The notes: generated by a model not told the origin, from the sequence alone. Positions 20,173 to 30,379 are shown, numbered from the stretch's first letter. The stretch is DNA of 50,706 nt from Chloroflexota bacterium (GCA_016213105.1 JACRBN010000006.1:1-50706); one strand, 5' to 3'. Numbers and translations are program-made.

Positions 20173-20861
20173 CTGCCAAACTCCTGTTGATCGATGATGA
20201 CCGTACCCTCCTCAACCTGCTCGGGGAATTCCTGCGCGGCGAAAACTTTGAAGTATCTGTGGCAGCCAACGGTGAAACAGGCTTGCGCCTGGCCTACGAA
20301 TCCCACCCCGACCTGGTGCTGTTGGACGTGATGCTGCCGGGCATGGACGGCTGGGAGATTTGCGCCCGCCTGCGCGAGATGAGCCGCGTGCCGATCATCA
20401 TGCTGACCGCCAAAGCCACCGAATCGGACAAGTTGCGCGGGTTCCGCCTGGGCGTGGACGATTACGTCACCAAGCCGTTCAGTTTTGCCGAGCTTGTGGC
20501 GCGCATCCAGGCCGTGCTGGCGCGTGTCAGCATTTCGGAAAACAAGGATGCCAGTCACATCGTCTATGGAGACATCGTGCTGGATCGGGAGCGCTATCAG
20601 GCCACCCTCGAAGGCCATCTGTTGGAATTGACCCCCACGGAGTTTCGCCTGCTGGAGGCGCTCGTCCGCCGCAGCGGAAAGGTGGCCACCGAAGCCGAGC
20701 TGGTCCAGGAGGTCTGGGGCGCCTACCGCCAGGACGATACCGCCCTGGTGCGCCGCTACATTTTGATGCTCAGGAAAAAGATCGAACTCGACCCCGCCAA
20801 CCCCTCCCGCATCCTGACCGTCCGCGGATTTGGGTATCGCATGGGAACCGCTTTGGAATAG
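20169..20861 (+). CDS. OmpR/PhoB-family response regulator
   Basis: 230 residues. The receiver domain has the acidic pair DDD at 10-12 region, phosphoacceptor Asp53 (LVLLDVMLPG), Thr80 and Lys102 (YVTKPF). Residues about 130-228 are the winged-helix DNA-binding domain (LTPTEFRLLEALVRRSGKVAT, VRRYILMLRKKIE, ILTVRGFGYRM). The ATG overlaps the kinase stop (ATGA). Confidence 0.95.
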   Translation: MTAKLLLIDDDRTLLNLLGEFLRGENFEVSVAANGETGLRLAYESHPDLVLLDVMLPGMDGWEICARLREMSRVPIIMLTAKATESDKLRGFRLGVDDYVTKPFSFAELVARIQAVLARVSISENKDASHIVYGDIVLDRERYQATLEGHLLELTPTEFRLLEALVRRSGKVATEAELVQEVWGAYRQDDTALVRRYILMLRKKIELDPANPSRILTVRGFGYRMGTALE

Positions 20862-20893
20862 AAAAACCGACCTCACACGAGGTCGGTTTTTTT
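20862..20893. terminator. Bidirectional terminator
   Basis: AAAAACCGACCT and AGGTCGGTTTTTTT pair over 6 nt, giving a T-run on both strands. It serves the response regulator (+) and the prepilin peptidase (-), which converge here. Confidence 0.92.
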
Positions 20894-20911
20894 CAACGAG
20901 GGGAATGCAGG

Positions 20912-21628
20912 CTAAAAGTAAAACACGTAGATCACACTCAGGATGAGGAAGGGTGCGTAGGGGATGGCCGAGAATGCCTGGTATTTCTTGCGCGCCAGCA
21001 TCAAGCCGACGTAGGCTGCGCTGAACAACCCGCCCAGCAGGATGGCCACCAGCAGTCCAAACAGGATCAGCGGCCAGCCCAGCATCAACCCGATCACGCC
21101 CGAGAGGTTGACGTCCCCAAAGCCCAGGGCCACATCGTCGATCTTCCGCGCGCGCACGAACCACTCTCCCAGGAAATATGCCAGCAGCATGATCCCAAAG
21201 CCCGCCGCGCCGCCGATCAACGCCACGGACAGGCCGTGAATGCTCGCGCCGATCACCAGTCCCAGCGCTGTGCCCGTCAGGCTCACGCCGTGCAGGATGA
21301 CGCGATGCTCGAAATCGATCACGAAGACCACGCCCAGGTAGATCAGCAAAATATAGGCCAGCCAGAAGTTCAGGCTCTTGGGCGGGACGAGCCAGATATA
21401 GGTCGTCCCCAGGAACAGGACGGCCTGCGTGATATAGGTGCGCCAGCTTGGCGTCCTGCCGCAGGAACGGCAGGGGCGCAGGATCAGAAAGTCCGCAAGG
21501 GGTGTGACCGCGCCGCATTGCGGGCAAATCGGCTGGCTGAACCGCCGTGTGGCGGGCAGGACGTCTGACAGATAATTGACCAGCCAGCCTGCCAGAAGAC
21601 CCAGGGGAATGATGACAAGATTGATCAT
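20912..21628 (-). CDS. Type IV prepilin peptidase (A24 family)
   Basis: 238 residues from the ATG at 21628. It cleaves and often N-methylates type IV prepilin-like leaders in the membrane. A shortened N-terminal part keeps two CxxC pairs (CPQCG, CRSCG), as in bifunctional PilD. The aspartyl catalytic sites are in VIDFEHR and GFGDVNLSG (GxGD). About seven membrane segments. The linked Tad-like proteins at 13915-17921 are plausible substrates. A TATAAT box ends exactly 6 nt before the ATG, so the mRNA should be leaderless. Confidence 0.9.
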   Translation of the reverse strand: MINLVIIPLGLLAGWLVNYLSDVLPATRRFSQPICPQCGAVTPLADFLILRPCRSCGRTPSWRTYITQAVLFLGTTYIWLVPPKSLNFWLAYILLIYLGVVFVIDFEHRVILHGVSLTGTALGLVIGASIHGLSVALIGGAAGFGIMLLAYFLGEWFVRARKIDDVALGFGDVNLSGVIGLMLGWPLILFGLLVAILLGGLFSAAYVGLMLARKKYQAFSAIPYAPFLILSVIYVFYF

Positions 21629-21634
21629 GCAGAT

Positions 21635-21640
21635 ATTATA
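21635..21640 (-). promoter_or_regulatory. -10 box of a leaderless promoter (prepilin peptidase)
   Basis: TATAAT on the minus strand followed by 6 nt and then the ATG at 21628. No Shine-Dalgarno is possible in such a transcript. Confidence 0.7.
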
Positions 21641-21752
21641 CCCGAGGCATTTTTCCCCTCCTGCACACATAGGCCAATTGCAATGTAAAATAGGACTGGA
21701 CGAAGGCCCAACTGCCGCGTCAGCGTGTCATCCAAATTCAACGAGGTCCCAC

Positions 21753-23033
21753 ATGGAAAAATTCCTGATCGAAGGCGGGGTTCCACTGCAAGGCGAGATC
21801 ACTCCCTCCGGCAACAAAAATGCGGCGCTGCCCCTGGTGGCGGCCTGTCTTTTGAGCGATGAACCCGTGACCCTGCGCAACGTGCCGCAGATCCGCGACG
21901 TGATCGACATGCGGCGCTTGATCGAAAGTCTGGGCGCGACGGTCGAGGATTTGGACCGCAACACCTGGCGCATCACCTCGCGCGACATCTCCACCTCCAA
22001 CCTGGACCCGGACCTGTGCCGCCGCATCCGCGCCTCGATCCTGCTGGCCGGGCCGATGTTGGCCCGCGCGGAGGGTATGCGCCTGCCTCCGCCCGGCGGG
22101 GATGTGATCGGACGCCGCCGCCTGGATACCCACATCCTGGCCCTGCGCGCTCTGGGCGCCCGCGTGACCTATGACCGCGTCATCGAGTTCAGCGCGCATG
22201 AACTGGTGGGCGCGGATGTCCTGCTGGATGAAGCCAGCGTGACGGCCACCGAGAACGCCATCATGGCAGCCGTCACCGCCCGCGGAACCACCACACTGCA
22301 TAATGCCGCCTCCGAGCCGCACGTCCAGGAACTGTGCAATTTCCTGAACGGCCTGGGCGCGCAGATCGAGAATATCGGTTCGAACACCCTGACCATCCGC
22401 GGCGTGCCGAAATTGCACGGCGGGGAATACACCATCGGCCCCGATTACCTGGAAGTGATGAGCTACGTGGGTGCTGCGGCGGTCACGCATGGAGAGGTGC
22501 GTGTGCGCTTGGCGGGTGTCCCTTACCTGCGCATGATCTCGCAGGTCTTTCACCGCCTGGGCGTGGCCTGGACCGTGGAAGGCGACGATCTGCTCGTCCA
22601 CGGCGGGGAGAACCATCCCATCCTCTCGGACCTGGATGGCGCCGTGCCCGAGGTCAAGACCAACATCTGGCCCGCCTTCCCGACCGACCTGACCAGCATT
22701 GCCATCACGGTCGCCACGCAGATGAGCGGCTCGGTGCTCTTCCACGATTGGATGTTTTCGGGGCGCATGTACTTCACCGACAAGCTGGTGGGCATGGGCG
22801 CGCGCATCATCCTGTGCGATCCCTACCGCTGCCTCGTGCAGGGGCCGACCCAGTTATACGCCGAGAAACTGGAAAGCCCCGACATTCGCGCAGGCATGGC
22901 GCTCCTGCTGGCTGCGCTGGCGGCCAAAGGCACCTCCACCATTCGCAACGTGGGACAGATCGAGCGCGGCTACGAGCGCGTGGATGAAAAATTGCGCGGC
23001 CTGGGCGCGAAGATCGAGCGAATCTCGGAATAG
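21753..23033 (+). CDS. murA: UDP-N-acetylglucosamine 1-carboxyvinyltransferase, Asp active-site variant
   Basis: 426 residues from the ATG at 21753 with ACGAGG upstream; the open frame before it is non-coding. It transfers enolpyruvate from PEP to UDP-GlcNAc, the first committed step of peptidoglycan synthesis. N-terminal SGNKNAALP holds the catalytic Lys22. The active-site loop reads PGGDVIGRR, with Asp117 (codon 22101-22103) in place of the usual Cys of PGGCxIG. The same exchange occurs in mycobacterial and chlamydial MurA and confers resistance to fosfomycin. Peptidoglycan synthesis fits a monoderm-like Anaerolineae wall. Confidence 0.96.
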   Translation: MEKFLIEGGVPLQGEITPSGNKNAALPLVAACLLSDEPVTLRNVPQIRDVIDMRRLIESLGATVEDLDRNTWRITSRDISTSNLDPDLCRRIRASILLAGPMLARAEGMRLPPPGGDVIGRRRLDTHILALRALGARVTYDRVIEFSAHELVGADVLLDEASVTATENAIMAAVTARGTTTLHNAASEPHVQELCNFLNGLGAQIENIGSNTLTIRGVPKLHGGEYTIGPDYLEVMSYVGAAAVTHGEVRVRLAGVPYLRMISQVFHRLGVAWTVEGDDLLVHGGENHPILSDLDGAVPEVKTNIWPAFPTDLTSIAITVATQMSGSVLFHDWMFSGRMYFTDKLVGMGARIILCDPYRCLVQGPTQLYAEKLESPDIRAGMALLLAALAAKGTSTIRNVGQIERGYERVDEKLRGLGAKIERISE

Positions 23034-23060
23034 CATCCGCCCGTGCGGAGGCTTCGAAAC

Positions 23061-23095
23061 AAAAAAAGGCCGCGAGGAATTTCCTCGCGGCCTTT
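23061..23095. terminator. Bidirectional terminator
   Basis: AAAGGCCGCGAGG and CCTCGCGGCCTTT form a 13-bp stem with a 5-nt loop. The minus-strand copy ends in seven T, the plus copy in three. It separates murA (+) from the lipoprotein gene at 23114 (-). Confidence 0.9.
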
Positions 23096-23113
23096 ACAGT
23101 AGGCAGATCTGGT

Positions 23114-23707
23114 TTAGGGCGGGCTGAGCTTGACAATGTCGTCGCGAATGACGAAGGTCCACTTGTCGGAGTTGTTGATGCAGCCGCCGCCCGAAGCCGT
23201 GGAGGGCTTCTTGGGGTTGTTAACCCAGGCGTATACCGAGTAGCAGCCCTGAGGCATCTCGACAATGGTCGAGCCGTTCTTCGACAGCGAGAAACTGCGG
23301 TATCCGCACTCGCCGAAGGGGGTCTTCGACAGGTACAGGGACACGTTGGCCGGTCCGCTGGATTGGTTGTCGATCTTGATGGTCGTCATCCTGCCGTCGG
23401 GGCTGGGGGCCAGCGGGGCATTGCACGGATCGCCGTTCGCATTCGGGGCCGTGGTCGGCGCCAGGGTGGGGACGGACGAGGTGGGCGGGGGCGGAAGCGT
23501 GGGGGCCAGCGTGGGCGAAGGCAGCGCCGTATTCGTCGGCGGGATGGGTGTGGCAGTGGGAATGGCCGCCTGGGTTTGGGCGATCATGGTTGCGGCGGCT
23601 GCGTTGGCCGTTGCCAGCACGTCCGGGGTCGGCGTGGTGGGAGTTTGCGCGCCGCATGCGGATAGCAACACGGCCATCAGCATGGTAATGGCAATCAGCT
23701 TTTTCAT
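23114..23707 (-). CDS. Secreted lipoprotein with Thr-Pro linker (paralogue of the next gene)
   Basis: 197 residues from the ATG at 23707, preceded by TGGAGA; a start six codons upstream is also possible. The signal peptide MKKLIAITMLMAVLLSAC has the lipobox LSAC. A linker rich in T, P and A follows to about residue 95. The C-terminal domain of about 100 residues has four cysteines and a beta-rich look (TTIKIDNQSSGPANVSLYLS, GCYSVYAWVNN). Domain family not recognised. It ends the trxA-lipoprotein-lipoprotein operon. Confidence 0.75.
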   Translation of the reverse strand: MKKLIAITMLMAVLLSACGAQTPTTPTPDVLATANAAAATMIAQTQAAIPTATPIPPTNTALPSPTLAPTLPPPPTSSVPTLAPTTAPNANGDPCNAPLAPSPDGRMTTIKIDNQSSGPANVSLYLSKTPFGECGYRSFSLSKNGSTIVEMPQGCYSVYAWVNNPKKPSTASGGGCINNSDKWTFVIRDDIVKLSPP

Positions 23708-23728
23708 CTTTCGTTTATTCTCCATTTT

Positions 23729-24349
23729 TTACTTGATCTTGATGCGATTCTTATACAATGTGATCGTGCGTTGACCACCGGTATCGAGTGAGAACGAGCC
23801 TGTGAACTGGCGTCCGCCAATCCAGGCCACGTAGTCACATTTTCCAGCCGGGGCTTTGGTCTCGGTCCACTTGCCGACCGGGAACTCTATGATACTGACC
23901 GAGCCTTCCTTGTTGACGCATTGGATGGAGATGTAGGCCTGGGCGTGCGATTTGTTCATCAACAGGAGTTTGCCCGAGGGGACCAGCGGCGGCAGGGTGC
24001 CGAAGGACTGGAAGCCCAGCGTCGCCGTGAAGGTCACGGGCGTGAACGTCAGGGTGGGGGTGCCCTGGCCCGGGGTGCCGCTCGCAGGCGTGTTCGTCAG
24101 GGTGGAGCTGGCGGTTTCCGTGGGCGGCAGGGGGCTGTTGGTGCTGGTTGCGACGGCTGTTGCTGTTTTGGTGGGGGCCTGCGTGGCGGTCGGCAGGATC
24201 TCAGGGGTGGCAGAGGCGGGGGCCCCCACGGGGGCCATCAGGCTTGGGGCGGTGGTCGGAGTCGGGTTGCTCGTCTGCGTAAAGAAGGCTGGCATGCACG
24301 CGCTCAAGGTGAGGGACAGGCCTAAAACGAACGGGAGCAACTTTTTCAT
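23729..24349 (-). CDS. Secreted lipoprotein with Thr-Pro linker
   Basis: 206 residues, signal peptide MKKLLPFVLGLSLTLSAC with lipobox LSAC, then a long Thr/Pro/Ala linker (residues 25-115). The C-terminal domain (GKLLLMNKSHAQAYISIQCVN, AGKCDYVAWIGG, TITLYKNRIKI) shows the same order of elements as the neighbour at 23114: an initial strand with asparagine, a central C-x-Y-x-AW segment and a terminal strand. I read them as diverged duplicates. AAGGAG lies before the ATG, and 22 bp separate it from trxA. Confidence 0.75.
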   Translation of the reverse strand: MKKLLPFVLGLSLTLSACMPAFFTQTSNPTPTTAPSLMAPVGAPASATPEILPTATQAPTKTATAVATSTNSPLPPTETASSTLTNTPASGTPGQGTPTLTFTPVTFTATLGFQSFGTLPPLVPSGKLLLMNKSHAQAYISIQCVNKEGSVSIIEFPVGKWTETKAPAGKCDYVAWIGGRQFTGSFSLDTGGQRTITLYKNRIKIK

Positions 24350-24371
24350 AACCCAACTCCTTCCAGGTGCA

Positions 24372-24716
24372 TCAGTTTTGCGAGGCGACTTCCATGAACT
24401 GCGTTACGATGTCACGCAGCATCCGTTCGGGCAGCGCGCCCACCTGGCGGTGAACGATCTTCCCGTTGGCGACAAACAGCATGGTGGGGATGCCCTGGAT
24501 GCCGTATTTCATCATCCACTCGGGGTTTTCGTCGGTGTTGACTTTCGCAACGACGACTTTCCCATCATACTCTTTGGCGATCTTGTCCAGGATCGGTCCG
24601 ATCATTTTACATGGTCCGCACCACGGCGCCCAAAAGTCTACAATGACAGGCAGCGCGGACTGTAATACGGTCTTTTCGAAGGCGGCGTCCGTGACGTGAA
24701 TGGGTTCTCCAGACAT
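24372..24716 (-). CDS. trxA: Thioredoxin
   Basis: 114 residues with FWAPWCGPCKMIGP (redox Cys33 and Cys36) and the cis-proline segment GIPTMLFV. A normal full-length cytoplasmic thioredoxin without signal peptide. It reduces protein disulfides. The linked lipoproteins contain cysteine pairs, but a cytoplasmic thioredoxin would not reach them, so the linkage may be only transcriptional. A TATAAT box ends 6 nt before the ATG (24723-24728), predicting a leaderless mRNA. Confidence 0.95.
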   Translation of the reverse strand: MSGEPIHVTDAAFEKTVLQSALPVIVDFWAPWCGPCKMIGPILDKIAKEYDGKVVVAKVNTDENPEWMMKYGIQGIPTMLFVANGKIVHRQVGALPERMLRDIVTQFMEVASQN

Positions 24717-24722
24717 GGGGTT

Positions 24723-24811
24723 ATTATATTCCCTTTCTTGGCAAATATGCGTTGGGTTCGTGTTGCCAAGTCACGGAGTATATCACAAATTCAAATCTTC
24801 CCTGATATAAT
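24723..24811. promoter_or_regulatory. Divergent trxA/ftsY control region with inverted repeat
   Basis: Minus-strand TATAAT at 24723-24728 lies 6 nt from the trxA ATG. Plus-strand TATAAT at 24806-24811 lies 8 nt from the ftsY ATG. Between them CTTGGCAA (24737-24744) and TTGCCAAG (24763-24770) are exact complements with an 18-nt gap, placed upstream of both promoters. Confidence 0.65.
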
Positions 24812-24819
24812 GGCGGCTC

Positions 24820-25737
24820 ATGGCTGAACTCTTCAATCGTTGGCGTAGTGGACTTTCCAAGACCAGTAAGACGGCTTTTGGGCGGATTGCCTCCCTGCTT
24901 GGCGCGACCGAAATTACCGCCGAGACCTGGGATGACCTGGAAACGCTCCTGATCCAGGCGGACCTGGGGGTGGATACCGCCACCTCCGTGCTGGATTCCC
25001 TGAAACGCACCGTGCGGAGCGAGGGCCTGACCCGCGCCGATGAGCTTTCATCGACCCTGCGGGCCGAACTCCGCGCCCGCCTCGACGCGCCGCCCGCGCT
25101 CAACTGGGCGAACAAGCCCAGTGTGGTGCTGGTGGTCGGCGTGAACGGCTCGGGCAAGACCACCACGCTGGCGAAGCTCTCCCAGCGCTACCAGCGCGAA
25201 GGGAGAAAGATCCTGCTCGGCGCGGCCGATACCTTCCGCGCGGCGGCGGTTGACCAGCTTCAGGTGTGGGGCGACCGGCTGGGGGTCGAGGTCATCGCTG
25301 GCGCCCCCGAATCAGACCCGGGCGCGGTGGCTTTTAACGCCGTCCAGGCGGGAGTCGCCCGCGGCGTCGACATCGTCTTCGTCGACACGGCGGGACGCCT
25401 CCACACCCGTTTTAATCTGATGGAAGAGTTGAAGAAGGTGCATCGCGTGGTCGGCAAAGCCCTGCCGGGCGCGCCGCACGCCGTCTGGCTGGTGCTGGAT
25501 GCCACCACGGGACAGAATGCCCTGCAGCAGGCCAAATCCTTCAAGCAGGCGGTCCATGTCTCGGGTGTGATTCTCTCGAAGTTGGATTCGTCCGCGCGCG
25601 GCGGCATGGCCTTTGCCATCCAGCGCGAATTGGGCCTGCCGATCCTGTTTGCCGGGCTGGGCGAGAAGCCCGAGGATTTGCAGCCCTTTGATCCCGATGC
25701 CTTTGTGAATGGAATTTTGGACTCCAAGGTCGCCTGA
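24820..25737 (+). CDS. ftsY: Signal recognition particle receptor FtsY
   Basis: 305 residues, the short form: an N domain (about 1-85) and the SRP-type GTPase domain, without the long acidic A domain of E. coli. Motifs: G1 GVNGSGKTTT, DTFRAAAVDQL, G3 DTAGRLHT, G4 SKLDSSARGG, and the closing GLGEKPEDLQPFD. It docks ribosome-SRP complexes at the membrane. First gene of the directon running to 30363. No Shine-Dalgarno is seen. Confidence 0.96.
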   Translation: MAELFNRWRSGLSKTSKTAFGRIASLLGATEITAETWDDLETLLIQADLGVDTATSVLDSLKRTVRSEGLTRADELSSTLRAELRARLDAPPALNWANKPSVVLVVGVNGSGKTTTLAKLSQRYQREGRKILLGAADTFRAAAVDQLQVWGDRLGVEVIAGAPESDPGAVAFNAVQAGVARGVDIVFVDTAGRLHTRFNLMEELKKVHRVVGKALPGAPHAVWLVLDATTGQNALQQAKSFKQAVHVSGVILSKLDSSARGGMAFAIQRELGLPILFAGLGEKPEDLQPFDPDAFVNGILDSKVA

Positions 25738-25761
25738 CTTTGGAGTTAATCTGGAGGAAAC

Positions 25762-26845
25762 ATGCAAGATTTGCTCAACCGCTTGCAGGCCGCGCAGGAC
25801 CTGACACAACAACTCCTGGTGCGCCTTTGACTTGCCCGCCAAGGAAGCCCAACTTTTCCAACTAGAACGAGAAACCGAACAACCCGAATTCTGGAATGAT
25901 CCCTCCACTGCCCAGCGCACGATGAAGACCGTTTCGGGTTTGCGCGCGGATGTGGAAGGCTGGAGTGCGTTGACCCGCCACCTGACCGACCTGACCGACC
26001 TAGCGGGCATGGGGGATGATTCTCTGCGCCCCGAGTTGGAAGCCGAGATCGCCAGGCTCGAAGCCGACCTGGACAAACGTTCCTTTGCCGCCATGCTCTC
26101 GGGCAAATACGACGAGGACAGCGCCCTGCTGGCCATCCACGCTGGCGCGGGCGGCACCGACTCGCAGGACTGGGCGGCCATGTTGCAGCGCATGTACCTG
26201 CGCTGGGCCGAGAGTCACAACTTCGAGACCGAAATCCTCGACTTCACCGACGGCGGCGAGGCGGGCACCAAGAGCGTGACCATTGCGATCAATGGCCGCT
26301 ATGCCTACGGGTATTTGCGCTCTGAGAAGGGTGTGCATCGCCTGGTGCGCCTGTCACCGTTCGATGCGGCGCACCGCCGTCACACCTCGTTTGCGCTGGT
26401 CGAGATCCTGCCGCAGGATCCGATGGACGCTGCCGAGATCGAGATCAGCCCCAACGACGTGAAGATGGACGTCTTCCGCTCCTCGGGGGCGGGCGGACAG
26501 AACGTGCAGAAGAATGCCACGGCCGTGCGCCTGACGCATCTCCCGACCGGCATCGTCGTCACCTGCCAAACCGAGCGCTCACAATTGCAGAATCGCGAGA
26601 ACGCCATGCGCGTGCTGCGCGCGCGCCTGCTGGAGATGAAGCAGGCCCAGAAGGATCAGGAGATTGCCGTGCTGCGCGGCGAATACACCAAGGCGGAGTG
26701 GGGCAGTCAGATCCGCTCGTACGTCCTGCATCCCTACCAGATGGTCAAGGATCATCGCACCGAGTACGAAACAGGCAATTCCCAGGCCGTGCTGGATGGC
26801 GACCTGGATGGATTCATGGAAGCGTATTTGAAAAGCACACACTAG
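25762..26845 (+). CDS. prfB: Peptide chain release factor 2, with programmed +1 frameshift
   Basis: Frame 0 runs 25762-25827 (22 codons, MQDLLNRLQAAQDL...) and ends at CTT followed by the in-frame TGA at 25828-25830. Skipping T25828 gives GAC and joins 25829-26845, continuing DLPAKEAQLFQLE, total 360 residues. This is the classical RF2 autoregulatory site CTTTGAC, not a broken gene. The protein has the stop-codon recognition SPF and the catalytic GGQ (SGAGGQNVQK). CTGGAGG precedes the ATG. The internal Shine-Dalgarno that stimulates shifting is weak here (TGGTG before CGC). Confidence 0.95.
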
Positions 26846-26854
26846 GAGACATAC

Positions 26855-27096
26855 ATGAGCGACAACATTTCCAAACTCGAACAGTTCATCGCCGCCAAGA
26901 TCCTCAAGCAGCCCAATCGCAAGATCGGCGCGGACGAGGCCCTCATTTCGAGCGGTCTGGTCGATTCCTTCAGCTTGATGGACATCGCGCTGTTCGTCGA
27001 GGATTCGTTCGGCGTGCGCATCGAGGACACCGAATTGAATGCGCAGACCTTCGATACGTTGAACCAACTGGCTGCCCTGATCGAGTCCCGCAAATC

Positions 27097-27100
<4 letters not shown>
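26855..27100 (+). CDS. Acyl carrier protein
   Basis: 81 residues of PP-binding fold. The attachment serine is Ser38 in SGLVDSFSLMD, where the usual DSL reads DSF. It would carry an acyl chain on 4'-phosphopantetheine. TAGGAGAC precedes the ATG. The stop overlaps the start of the acyl-AMP ligase gene (ATGA), indicating a dedicated carrier/ligase pair rather than the housekeeping fatty acid synthesis ACP. Confidence 0.88.
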
Positions 27101-28785
<1,685 letters not shown>

Positions 28786-28797
28786 GAGTCGAACCGA

Positions 28798-29661
28798 ATG
28801 TCCTCGTCCGCGCGTCTACGACAGGCGGTTGCGCTGGCTCGCGAGGGGCGCAGAGTCGAAGCGCGCGATATGTTCCTGGTTTTGGCGAACGAGGACCCGC
28901 AAAACGAACTGGTCTGGATCTGGTTGACGGGGTTGGTGGATTCATTTCAGGACAAGATCGTCGCTTGTGAGAATGTCCTGACCATCAACCCCGACAATGA
29001 AAAAGTGCGCGCCTACCTGCATCAATTGCTTGCCCAGCAGGATGAGTTGCCGGGGGAGATCGAGGTCGCGGCAGCGGCAGTGCCCACTGCCAAAGTCGTT
29101 TCCCAGTCGTCCGAAGAATTTTCAACGACATTGTCCGAACCGGCCGACCTGCGCGAGCAGGCCCGCCTCTTCGAGCATGAAGGTCGGTTTGCCGAAGCCC
29201 TGACCACTCTGCGTACCCTGGCCTCCCTGACCCGTGATTCGCGCGAGTTCGACCGGATCTACAGGGAGATCACCCGCCTCGAGCGCCTGCAGCAGGAGCG
29301 GATCAAGTACGTAGCGCCTTCCACCTCCATCGTCCGCATGGCCTTTGGTTGGCCGTTGTTGTACCTTTGCCTGGTTTTCGTTCAGGCGGGCGGTAAATTC
29401 TTTTCATATCCCGCCTGGTATTTGTGGTTGGGGATTCCGTTCGTGGCCTTCGGCAGTTACCTGATTGCCCTGTCCGAGGTCAATATCCGCCATCCCATTT
29501 GGAAGGCCCTGTTTGCCGAGGAAAAATCCACGGGATCGGCATTCGCGCGCTTTGCGGCCGGGGCTGCGGGATGGCTGCTGATCCTTATCCCGCACCTGAT
29601 CCTGGTCGGCGATTCCATCCTGCGCCTGCAAAGTTTTAAAATCCCAGCCTACCCCTTTTAG
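28798..29661 (+). CDS. TPR-containing membrane protein
   Basis: 287 residues. The N-terminal half is helical with TPR-like units (ARLRQAVALAREGRRVEARDMFLVLANEDPQ and DLREQARLFEHEGRFAEALTTLRTLASLT). From about residue 185 there are three hydrophobic segments (WPLLYLCLVFVQ, WLGIPFVAFGSYLIAL, GWLLILIPHLILV). No enzymatic motif. It lies 12 bp after the ligase gene and 12 bp before the rhomboid gene, so it is probably co-transcribed. Function unknown. Confidence 0.75.
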   Translation: MSSSARLRQAVALAREGRRVEARDMFLVLANEDPQNELVWIWLTGLVDSFQDKIVACENVLTINPDNEKVRAYLHQLLAQQDELPGEIEVAAAAVPTAKVVSQSSEEFSTTLSEPADLREQARLFEHEGRFAEALTTLRTLASLTRDSREFDRIYREITRLERLQQERIKYVAPSTSIVRMAFGWPLLYLCLVFVQAGGKFFSYPAWYLWLGIPFVAFGSYLIALSEVNIRHPIWKALFAEEKSTGSAFARFAAGAAGWLLILIPHLILVGDSILRLQSFKIPAYPF

Positions 29662-29673
29662 CCTGGAACCGCC

Positions 29674-30363
29674 ATGCTTCCATTTCACGATACCGAGTCC
29701 AACCGCTATTCCTTTTTTCCGTTCATGACCTTCCTGATCATTGCGGCCAATATCCTGATTCATATTATCGTGACGTATGCTTTCAATGGGAACTTCTGGA
29801 CCTTTCTGATGCTGTACGGGTACACGCCGACCCTGATCGTGGGCGCCCGCGGACCGGGCATCCTGTCCAATTTTTCATCCATCTTTCTCCACGGAGATTG
29901 GTTCCACTTGCTGGGCAACATGCTGCCGCTGTGGGTGTTCGGCCGCCGCGTCGAAGATGCCTGCGGCTCCTGGCGTTTCCTGGCCTTTTACCTGCTGGCC
30001 GGAACCTCGGCCAATCTTCTGTTTACCCTGGTTCAGCATGACTCGCCCATTCCCGGCATCGGCGCGAGCGGCGCGATCTTTGGCGTAATGGGCGCATACC
30101 TGCTCCTGTATCCCACCGGGCGCATCCGCACCTTCATCACGTTCATCCCGTTCGTGCCGATGTGGCCGCGCATCCGCGCCATTTGGATTGTGCTGTATTT
30201 TGTGGGGGTTCAGATCATCCCGGCTGTCCAGATCCTGCTGCGCGAAGCGGATTACAGCGTGAATCACTGGGCGCACCTGGGCGGATTTTTCTCCGCGGTC
30301 TTCATCCTGCTTTTTATCCGCCCCGAGGCATATGCCCGTTACGTGAGCGATACCCTGGTCTGA
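29674..30363 (+). CDS. Rhomboid-family intramembrane serine protease
   Basis: 229 residues and six membrane segments. Catalytic Ser132 lies in GIGASGAIFG and His201 in HWAHLGG. The upstream HLLGN motif (His79, Asn82 region) is the oxyanion-side signature. It cleaves transmembrane segments of other proteins within the bilayer. No strong Shine-Dalgarno, so it probably depends on read-through from the TPR gene. Last gene of the directon, followed by a terminator. Confidence 0.9.
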   Translation: MLPFHDTESNRYSFFPFMTFLIIAANILIHIIVTYAFNGNFWTFLMLYGYTPTLIVGARGPGILSNFSSIFLHGDWFHLLGNMLPLWVFGRRVEDACGSWRFLAFYLLAGTSANLLFTLVQHDSPIPGIGASGAIFGVMGAYLLLYPTGRIRTFITFIPFVPMWPRIRAIWIVLYFVGVQIIPAVQILLREADYSVNHWAHLGGFFSAVFILLFIRPEAYARYVSDTLV

Positions 30364-30379
30364 CGTTTCTGTTCCAATG

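Noticed and set aside
25828..25830. In-frame stop near the start of prfB read as a pseudogene
   Set aside because: CTTTGAC is the programmed frameshift of RF2 and the protein continues perfectly in the +1 frame.
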